A stretch of DNA of 64,000 bases from Hepsetus odoe (Eukaryota; Chordata; Actinopteri; Characiformes; Hepsetidae): positions 16,110,810 through 16,174,809 of the forward strand of contig CM029367.1 in assembly GCA_017165825.1 (NCBI GenBank), read 5' to 3'. The position numbers and the translations under genes were made by a program. The notes below the pieces were generated by a model. The model was not told the origin of the DNA. It saw only the letters and a program-made list of their open reading frames with translations, and did not search any database. Position 1 is the stretch's first letter; each line of letters begins with the position of its first letter. Positions 54,672 to 64,000 of the stretch are shown here, piece by piece.

Positions 54672-57600
54672 ATGCCCAGTATGTTATGAACCAGCTAAAT
54701 TAACTTAAACTTTGCTGTCACTTATAACATTACTTTTTATCATTACTATGGTGGAATTATTAATCACTTCTTTTGGAATCAGCTTCAAGCTTTTTTAGAA
54801 CAATTATTCAACCTGTGCCTTTATCGTTACCTTTCTACCTTTGCAACAAATGCTTGTGCATCCATTAGTGAAAATATGTGCATTATTGCGAAATTTGTCC
54901 AACCAATCACTAGGAAAAGTTTTCTCCTTGTTGATTATCTCATCTGATATAAGTTGAACAGCAATGGTATCAATGAGTCTATCAAGGCTTGAAGCACACA
55001 GACACCGGTCAGCCTGAGATGCAGAAACAAATTCAGCATCCTTTAAAGCAAAGGTGCTTTTGTGTTAGTGCTTAGTGGATGGGGGCCCCAACTGAACTGG
55101 TCTTGTGAAGTGAAAGAGCACTTCAATTATCTTAACAATGGCTGTACTTCACAGTGAGCTCCTCTGAACTAATCTTCTATGGCAAACCACTCCTCTCTCA
55201 GTCCTGAAGCAGGCCATGCAGGGAAGCCATGTCTTTAAGAAAGTGTAATCCCATTTTGTGCTCATGTGCAGCCATAGTACTGGCCTGGACGTAAGTGACC
55301 ACTAAAAGCTCAGAAGAGCAGCTAAAGTAATTAAAGTACTGCAGAGACTTCCATGTTTCAGCTCACTAGTTCTCATTAACATGCCTGATATTAGTGTTTC
55401 CTTTGAAGTCAGTTGAGAGAATAATTATGATCTTGCAGGGATTTGCACAGAGCAGTTCCCTCTGAACTAAAACTGCACATGTGAGAAGACTGAATGCATA
55501 TGTTAGGATCACTTTAACATCACTACAGGAATACTTTATTATTGTTAGACTATGAATATCATATATCAAGATTTTCTGAGCTTGATACAGCTTCAAACAA
55601 ATGAATTGTGGCCAAGAACATGTTTTTTTAAGTAACTGTAACAGTGTGTACCTGCTTTCAAAAACTCCCTTATTTAACCTTTTAATACTGAGCTGTTTCT
55701 TCTATATACATGTTAGAACCCAAACAAAGGATTTTCTGTAGTGACAGGTCACAGCACAGCACAGCTGACTCATCATCAAGTTCAACACAGACATTCATAC
55801 GACTACCTTGTTTTTAAACCCTTACCTGAGTTAGAGAGGACAATGCCGCAGTCTCTGAATGTATGACTGATGTTTGATTTAATAGGGCTAAATAGGATTA
55901 GACCTGTATTGACTGTTCTAGCCTCTCTCTTTGTCTTCTCGTTTACAGCAATTTTCTCTCTTCCATCAAAGCTCTGTTTTCAAATGTAAAGTCAGGGCTA
56001 AACACATCACTGATGAACAGGGCTCTGTCCTCTAAATCTGTTTTGCCCAGGTTTTCTCCACATCAGTTACACACCCTACCCCCCGCCCCCGCATGCAGTA
56101 ATAAATCTACCAAGATGAAGAATAAAAACAGGACAGTCTGTGATGACAATGCTTGCTGAGAAGACGTTTGGTAATTTCAACAAGGCTACACTTAATCCTC
56201 ACCATTTTCTTCAAAGAACTGATTTTTGTAGGGTGTCATCAGTTGTTTATGCATGGACATGGCTTAGATGGAGAGAATATGTGTGCGAGCGCTTTTATTC
56301 ATCCATGCATTAAAACTAATTTCCCTTTTAGGATTTCTCTTTTTTCTAACTTGGATAGAAACCATCTTTCCTTCATTTTCTTTCTCTAGCTTTCATCTTC
56401 TTTTATCTCTCTTGGTTTCTTGCTTTCTTTAATTCATATCATAATCTCTCTCTCTCTCTCACTCTTGTGCATGCTCTGCATTTTTGACCTCTTTTACATT
56501 CAACTATTATGTCTATGATTTAAGCACTTCAATGTGTAGTTTGTCCAAATAAATGTACCAGCAGAATGTGTACTGGATTTTATACATAAACAAAAAACAG
56601 GCTATACATGTATTATTATATAAAAATTTGCTATAGCTCCTACTGTTTCTCACTTGAAGGGGAGAAACCTACGGGAAGTAAAAAGGTGTAAATATGTGGG
56701 AAATGACAGTGTTTGAATTTGAATTTATTTATTTACCAGACAAGTGAGCATCATAGAAGAGCTTGGCCAAAATGAACAATTCTATAATAATGTGGGATCA
56801 GAAAATACTGTGTGTTATTATTATTTTTTTTACATGCACACACATACACACACACACACACACACAAAGGCCTGGAGCAGCAGTAAGAGGACAAAGGGCT
56901 CAGTCATTGTCTGAGAGGGCGTACAGTACGCTGCAGTGAGCTACAGTACGTCTGACAATGTGTTTATGCTGTTATGCACTGCACTGATTCTAATGATTTT
57001 TGAAAAATGCAAATGTGCTTGCCTTCAGGCCTACCGCATTTCTCTAAAACTGTGTTTCTAATTCAGTCACATGACGTGCTTTTTCTGTGATGGAATTTAA
57101 GACTTTGGAACTTTGATTTGTATTCAGACAGACAGCATTTGGTGCTCATTATTAAAATGTGTACTAACATCTGTTGCTCACTGTTTCAGTGAAGGTGGTT
57201 TTACCTGTTTATTAATATTGCACGCTAAATTCGTCATTCACTATTTATTATTTATTTATGCATTAATACACTATGTATAGGTATGCATTTGGTCCATATT
57301 TCTTTTTAAATAATTGAAAATAGAGCTCCATTTCAAATGTCCACTTAGATTCAGGTTTCACTCTTAAACAAGCCCTTTTGGCTTTCTGTAATACTTCAAT
57401 TCAATTCTGTCATGTTCAAGCCATAGAATACTGACAAATTGAATGGGGACATTTTTGCCTCCCTTTCGAGTCTCTGTATTCAGCTTTTCTCACCACGCTG
57501 CACTGTGAAACACATTTGCATTAAAGATAAGGTCATGCTTAAGTATCTCCTGAACTACACACATTGACTCAACATTACCCTGAGCCTCTTGCTCATTTAA

Positions 57601-59111
57601 ATATCTATTCATGGCTTTATCAAACATTATTTCCAAAGAAGTGGTTTCTTTTAAAAACATACATACACTGCTCCCTCCTGATGATGCACCTCATTAAAGC
57701 AGAGTTGTGCCCTAGAGCTGAGTTTCCCAGCTGTGCCATTTACAGTCCATGGACACAGCTGACCTATCCATGACTCTCAGAGTGAGATTGGACATTTTGG
57801 TATAATTAAGCGAACATTTTCTGGAAAGGTATCGTTGTCTTTCCAAATCTGACTAGATTCCACTAACTAATCTGTACACTTCATCACACTGAGGGGCAAA
57901 CAATGTTCTGTAAAGCTTGTTCAATCTGGCAACCATTGTTATGAAAGCACAAATTTTAAGATGGATCAAGTTTTTGATTTGTGAAGTCGTATTTCGAAGA
58001 GTCACCCTTTGTAAATGTATTATGCTTTGTGGCTACACTTCCATTGAGCCAAACCCTCAATCTTCCACAGTGGAGAGAGCCACCACCACACTAAGAATTG
58101 GCTATAAGTCTTGGAAAAAAGTGGGAGAAAATCAATAAAACATTATCCAAAGATAAATCATATGCTGAGCACCACGGGGCATAAAAATGTAAACACGCAA
58201 ATCAATTGCTTTGTTAATAAAATGTAGACTAGGTTTATGTACCCATTTTTCTTCATGTGGCTTCTGGGAATGACATACAACTCTTGCTACCAAATAAATA
58301 CATAAATAAATAAATAAATAAATAAATAAGATTTTTAAATACATATTTTAATGCAGCATGAAATGAATGCAGTGAAAATATATGTGTTCAGTGTTTCCCA
58401 CTGAAATGCAGTGCCAGCTGAGTTACAAATGTTTTAATGAACATATGCTGCTGCAGCACAGGAGCCCTTATGTGCCCCTTTTTCTTAGTTATCCCTGCAG
58501 AAGACCTTTGTGTCATCTGATGCCCTGTTTCAAATGAGCTGAATGTCAGGGCAAGAATTCAAAGGGACAGAAAAGCTTTTAGTTAAATTTCTTTAAAGAT
58601 GAAAAGCCTTTTAATGCAGGGTGTCTGTAAAGAAAATGTGGTTTAAGAGATGAATGGCTAAAGGTGAGGTAAAGAGACAACACTATAGTTCTCATTTGCA
58701 TTTGATAATAGACTGCTCTTGGCGTTATATTGTATGTGTGTGTGGTGTCTAAGCCCAGGACCATTCATACTGAAAAGAGTGTCATATTTCATAGATGACT
58801 TAATGCCTTTGGCGGGGACTCAGGTTTATCTTGGGCATGAGGCAGATTGTGTTACAGAAATCCTTATTTTTCATACCACAGGTGTCAAGGAGGGAGGACG
58901 CCTACAGAAAATATGGGGTAATTTCATCTTGCCGATATTAGCAGCATTCTTCAGAGACTGATCATATAAATGTAACATGAGACAACAAGGATTTGTCAAA
59001 GCATAAGATGAGTTTCCACTTAATTCCTAAAGTACAGGGTTCAACCAATGGGGATTTAAACATTTTTGATAAAGAGGCTTCATAGATTTAAAAAACTATC
59101 CAAAACTAAAT
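54672..59111. other. Intergenic, no gene recognised
   Basis: Short (CT)n near 56445-56461, (CA)n at about 56848-56868 and (AAAT)n at about 58290-58328. No exon-like block or transposon ends identified. Confidence 0.5.
58290..58328. repeat. (AAAT)n tetranucleotide repeat
   Basis: About nine AAAT/AAAC-like units, mostly perfect. Confidence 0.95.
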
Positions 59112-59357
59112 AAATGCCACCCATCCATCCATCCATCCATCCATTATCTAAACCACTTTTCCAGACCTAAGGGGCAATTTATCATCTTCATTGCTCCTGA
59201 ACTACATGTCTTCAGACTAAGGGAGGAAATACACGCAGACACTGAGCGAACATGCAAACTCAACACTGAAAGCCACCATGTACCAACGAAAAGGAATCAA
59301 ATCCAGGGCCTTCTCACTGTGAGGGCAACACCACTACCCGGTGTGCTGCATGCCATC
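59112..59357 (-). repeat. V-SINE/DANA-like SINE, minus, with (CCAT)n tail
   Basis: The left (CCAT)n tail at 59119-59145 is followed by reversed family text (AACATGCAAACTCAACACTG) and a head ending near GTGCTGCATGCC. Confidence 0.75.
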
Positions 59358-59666
59358 CCTTCAATAAAACTTTCCTTATTAAACAGCCCATGTTCTAACA
59401 TGGTTATGAAGTAAAGATTAACCTTAGATTAAACCTAGAGTTTCATTCTATTTATTTATATTAAAGCACAGTAATGTTTTATCATGCATTAGATTTCCTT
59501 GCATCTGCTGGTTGAACAAACAACTAAAATTACACCCCCCACACACACTTTTATTTATTTATTTATGTATTTCATGTTATTAATTTATTGCAAAAAAATG
59601 GCTATTAAACTTTTTTTTTTCACCATCTCTAGACGGTGATGTGACAGGTGCTGTTTCTCATAGTGT

Positions 59667-59822
59667 TAAAAGTGAAGTGAAATGGACTATTTGTTACTTC
59701 ACCCACTCACACTGTGCAGCACGGCGCAGCTGTTTAAAGTGCCTGGGGAGCAGTGATGGGGACGGTACCTCAGGGCAACCTACTGGTCTGGGATTCAAAC
59801 CTGCGACCTTCTGATCCTGGGA
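59667..59822 (-). repeat. tRNA-derived SINE (type A), minus, head truncated
   Basis: Body GCCTGGGGAGCAGTGATGGG and B-box complement GGGATTCAAACC; the A-box end is missing. Confidence 0.75.
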
Positions 59823-60129
59823 GTTTTTCACCTTTCACAAACCTCTGACTGCTTCTATTAGATGTTTGGAATCACAAATCTGACTGAGGCTGGGGCGTGT
59901 AAATAATATTCTGTATAAAAGTTATCTACCCTAAGCTATCTAGAATTATTCATAACTGTTACCCAACATATTAGAGAAAAAATAATTATAACTTTGCTAT
60001 CGTAACAGTGTGAGTAATGTAATAGCTGCAGGGTTTTTGTGAAATACTTTTTCTACTTTTATTTGAAAATATTTTTATCTTTATTAAACCACGCTCAAAT
60101 GCTTTTTGCGCATCCAGTGCTCTTTATTG

Positions 60130-60400
60130 TGACTGTATTCCAGCCAATCACAACGCAGAAGGGCGGGGCTGTCCAGATACAGATGTGTACCCCTGATTCT
60201 GGCCTGAGTCACGTGAACTCGCTGGGCAGGAGAAACCTTGAACCAATCGTTGCTCAGGAGGCGGGAACCTTTCAGCCAATCCGAGCGTGGGAGGCGTGTC
60301 CTTGGGGAATTTGGGTGATAAAGAATGACACTCTTTCGCGCGAGGCGGAGCAAAGAGCGCGCGGTGTGCTTCGGGGAGGAGGCACGCGGGGAGGTGAGAG
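60130..60400 (+). promoter_or_regulatory. CpG-rich promoter of a second gene
   Basis: Within a window that is otherwise CpG-poor, this segment has CCAAT boxes at 60144, 60243 and 60276, a GC box GGGCGGGGC at 60161, and an E-box in GAGTCACGTGA at 60207-60217 (CACGTG at 60210). Dense CpG (TTTCGCGCGAGGCGG, AGCGCGCGG) follows at 60335-60365. This is the layout of a TATA-less housekeeping-type promoter. Direction is inferred from the splice donor downstream. Confidence 0.75.
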
Positions 60401-60545
60401 GGCTGCCTGGTTTTGCTGGGACTCTGCGAGCTCCTCCACTCTCAGAGATGCTCAGCGGCCCGTCGAGCGGTGTGGAAAAGAACTAAAAACCACTTACCAG
60501 CGGCTTTAGGACGCAGTGTCTCCTCCGTGTCCCGCGCCGCGTGTG
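60380..60545 (+). other. Probable non-coding first exon of an unidentified gene
   Basis: GC-rich transcript-like segment ending at a strong donor (GTG|GTGAGT, GT at 60546). The start is approximate. Any ATG in it (for example 60448) leads to a stop at 60484-60486, before the donor, so the start codon must lie in a later exon outside the window. In human 10q24 the genes past SEMA4G are MRPL43, TWNK and LZTS2, and LZTS2 has non-coding 5' exons. That identity is only a guess. Confidence 0.6.
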
Positions 60546-63500
60546 GTGAGTGTCCGCTCAGTCTCGGAACTTTTTCTGCTGGAGTGAAAACAGCGCGTGC
60601 AGAAAGACTCGTACCTGCAGTTCCTGTGGGTTCAGAGCTGCTCTGTTCCAAGTTTACTGCTGTTTAGGGCTTTGGCTTAAGGGGCATGAGACTGTTTTTA
60701 CTGAACACTAAACCGGCCTTATCTTTTCTGAACATCTGACCGCAAACAAAACAAAAACAAACAGAACGGTTATTCCACTCCTCAGCATCAGTTATCAGGG
60801 GACGTCCAGCCAGGTCTCCCTCAGTTTAGGATGTGTAGCCTGAGCTGAAAGTGCGGGTGAAGTAAAGCATGTGGTGTTAGAGAAGGTCTGGATGAGGGAG
60901 ACTCGCAGTGTGCTTCTGTGACCCTGCAGCTGCAGAGAACAGGCTTTACTGCTCATCTGGCGGGAAGGGAGGAGGGAATGGCTTCCCACTGTATTCATGT
61001 GTGCAGAGCCACAGTGGTCAGTGTGGAGCCTTTTCACACCTACCGTTTGACTTTCACTGTTCTCTCTAGAACCTGTTAATTGATGAAGGAACAGGCTGTC
61101 GTCTCTGCTCTGTTCTCCAGGACTTCGCATTGAGCTCAGTGGGGCCACATACAGAGTGTGCCATTAATTAATCACAGTCCAGGATCAGAGCATAAACCAG
61201 CTCGGTTTTTCAGAACGTGGTAAGGGCCTGTACTCTGCAGTCAACAAGAGCCTAAGTCTCCAGCCTGAAGCCAAAGTGAAAGTGATTATCTGTCATTGTG
61301 AAACACAGTGCAGCTCACAGTCAACCACAACCAAATGAATTCACTGTATTTAACCCACACGTGCAGCAGGGGGCAGCTATTTAAAGTGCCCGAGGAGCAG
61401 TGACGGGGACTGTACCATGCTCAAGGATACCTCAGGGCAAGCTACAACCCACAACCTACCTTCCGATCCCGGGGCCTAGTCCCTAACCACTAGGCCGTGT
61501 GTTGCGTTTGTAATGCAGTGATGTAAGTAAGTGTCGTTATGATCGAGTGACCAAATCAGAAGGAAAACATTGGGTGGAAACATGAGGCCTAAATGTTAGT
61601 TTATGGAATTGTACTTGATACAAAAAATGAGGAAAATTCTGAACTCGTCCTCCTGTTTGCAGACCCATCATCAGTTCCACTGGAACTGCACAGTTGCTTT
61701 TCTTCTCCAGTCTTTCTTCATCCCATCACTTTTCAACTGCACAAGTACCAGAACCATAGAGACAAAAAAACTGTACTTTTTCCCAGGGTACTGGTCCAGT
61801 AAATTTATACCAGCTAGTCTTTAAGGTCTTTAAGGGTTATGATAGTTTAAAGCTTCTTTACGGACTCTTTAAATTAACGGTCACTTATAAAACTTTAAAT
61901 GTTTGAATATACTGTAGATTTTTATTTAGAAAAAAAGGACAAGAAAGAGTACAGGTCCTTAAAATGCTGAAGTAAAGCAGATAGATATGTCACGGGAACA
62001 ACAACAACAACAACAAAAGTTCAACAGGTGCAACAACACATAGACGACAGGGCCGTGACGAGTAGGTTGTTTACTCAAGTTTGAACTGTGACTGTCAACA
62101 ACTGGAGGTTCTCATCCGTGTTTTCTAACACTTGTAGCTGAAGAGTGATTTTCTTGATTTTTAGGGAAGATCAAGTCACTGAACGCTATAATATGAGCAG
62201 TATTGGGACCAGAATGTAAACTAGAGTGGTTGCTGGATGTTTTGATCACTTTTATTGAATGATCACTTTTAAAAACTGTAGTTTTTTAGCTAGTAATGAA
62301 ACTAATGCAAGAGTTTGTAGCTGTCACAATTAATTATATAATTTCTTAAGTAATCTTAGGGTTCAACAATAATTAGGCTCACTTTATGAACATTTGAAAG
62401 CAATGAACATTTGAAAGCATCTTACAGAGTTTTAAAAAAACATTAAAATGGCATGTTTTTTACTTTGCGTTTTACAGTGAGTGCTTCTGTAAAGTTAAGT
62501 ATTGCTATACACTTCTTGTTACCCTGCTGGTTGAACGGTTGAGTCTCAGACTCATAAAACAAAACTAATCGCCAACACCCAGGTAGTTACAAAGTGTGTG
62601 CTTACTAATCTATTGTAGCAAGTAGCATTAGCAAAGAAAACTGGATGGAAAAAAATCAAAAGATCCTGTAGGTAAGAGCTAGTAAAGAGTTTTTAAGCAG
62701 TTGGTTGCAAGAAAAAGATATTGTGTGTTTGTTTCTCATAGATCTGTTTTAGCTGTAGCATGGTTTTGCATGTCAGTCAAATGACCCCTTCCAATGAAAG
62801 GAGGCGATTTAATAGCACTAAGTGACAAAACCTACCAGAATCACCAGTTTGCTTTGCAAGCGTATTGATTGTTGGAGGCTTCACGGTGGTATACCTCAAG
62901 GTTTTTTAAAAAATAATTGTTCAACCTTAGTGTTTGACCGCGGGCAACAAAGTGACCCTTTCCAAGAAAAATGTTATCCACAATAGCATAGAAATTAAGC
63001 CATGTATAGTATGGTTTGTTTAGTCTCTGATGAGATGCTGGGAGGCTAAAGACCCCTTCTTTCTTAGGAAGAGCCAGACTTAACACTGACCCACTTTACC
63101 TGCCATGTTCACCACTGCCAGCTGAGGAATGCTTCGTTACATCAACAAAGCAGAAGAAAAGTTCTACGGAACCGTATTAACTGCACACACAGCACTCAGC
63201 TTGGGGAAGGTTGTGCTGGCTTAACACTATTTCTGCTACACCGGATGGAGCATTAGGCAAAGCCTGTAACTGCACTGCTCCAAAAAAGTTCACACTGCCA
63301 GGGAAACAAACATATATATTCATCAGGACACTTTAGCGCCGCTTTAAATGGTGTGTGAAACAGAGAGGGGGCGTGCTGTCTTAATATGCCTGCATTCCCG
63401 GTGGTTTAAGTCACTTTTACTGCTCTAAAGATTTACTGTAGAGACTGTTTAGCTGAGAGCAGATGAGTGCAAGACCCAGCTGCACGCTGCACTAACTCAC

Positions 63501-64000
63501 ATACACACATATAGCAAAGTACAGAATACACATACCCAGCTATTCAAACCTTATATTGCATGTTTCCTAGGACTGTTCTCTGGTTGTGAATCACATGATA
63601 TCTGCAGTTGGTTTCATTCCACTCACAGTCTGCCGGAGGAAATACCATGTCTAGTGTATGCAGTGGCATGCAAATCAAACGTACAGAGAGTGGCTTTAAA
63701 GCGATGGTTTAAAGCAACTTTTCTTTCCTCACCCCAAATGTGTTCTAAAAATGTAGCTAACAAATCATGGTGGATTATAACAAAAAAACATACTGATGTG
63801 CAAACTACATCCCTAAACTATTACGCTACAGCTTAAAACAATGTTTTTTTTTTTCAAAAACCACATAAGCAAGTCTGTTTTATTCTATTTAACAACTCAT
63901 TAAATCTGCACAATGCTACTTGTTGGGCTATAAGCTTCCATTACTTACATTAGCCTCATAAGTCAATCGCTTAGTTTATGGAACTCTCCTGTTTGCTGGA
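60546..64000 (+). other. First intron of the second gene (to window end)
   Basis: No coding exon found after the donor at 60546. Contains a type A SINE at 61262 and a short (CAA)n at about 61999-62016. CpG-rich character fades by about 60650. Confidence 0.5.
61262..61500 (-). repeat. tRNA-derived SINE (type A), minus, full length
   Basis: Starts GCCAAAGTGAAAGTGATTAT, body GTGCCCGAGGAGCAGTGACG, reversed head TAACCACTAGGCCGTG. Best reference copy for the family in this window. Confidence 0.88.

Noticed and set aside
60039..60509. 156-residue frame across the promoter as a coding gene
   Set aside because: It starts in AT-rich flank, spans promoter motifs and ends before the donor; no family similarity.

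Overview
The window is vertebrate nuclear DNA, almost certainly from a teleost fish. One large split gene with GT-AG introns sits in non-coding DNA packed with fish-type interspersed repeats: Tc1/mariner transposons and their deletion derivatives, tRNA-derived SINEs, V-SINE/DANA-like SINEs, RTE-like and L2-like LINE relics, and a Ty3/gypsy relic. Microsatellites are frequent. The Tc1 density would suit an ostariophysan such as a catfish, characin or gymnotiform, but the sequence alone does not fix the species.

Layout. Positions 1-8498 are mostly non-coding and are inferred to be 5' flank or intron 1 of the main gene, with scattered repeats. Positions 8499-22530 hold thirteen coding exons on the + strand of a class 4 semaphorin, best matched to SEMA4G. 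The order is sema domain, PSI, one Ig-like domain, transmembrane helix, and a cytoplasmic tail ending in the PDZ ligand ESSV. Exon phases join cleanly to give 823 residues plus stop. Only the N-terminal signal-peptide exon or exons are missing, and they probably lie upstream of the window. The 3'UTR follows 22530, with candidate polyadenylation signals near 23.8-23.9 kb. From about 24 to 60 kb I find no intact gene; this is a repeat-filled intergenic region. At 60.1-60.55 kb there is a GC-rich promoter with three CCAAT boxes, a GC box and a CACGTG E-box, followed by an apparently non-coding first exon with a consensus donor. It marks the 5' end of a second + strand gene whose body lies beyond the window.

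Most notable observation. At 40168-40466, about 18 kb downstream and in inverted orientation, lies a near-identical copy of two consecutive sema4g coding exons, the 85-bp intron between them and 46 bp of upstream intron. It is sandwiched between a 203-bp Tc1 end and a longer Tc1 element. The same Tc1 junction occurs at the donor locus, where a Tc1 ends 47 bp before that exon. This looks like duplication of host exons by a Tc1-linked template switch or aberrant repair event. The copy has lost the splice donor after its last exon and is probably not functional.
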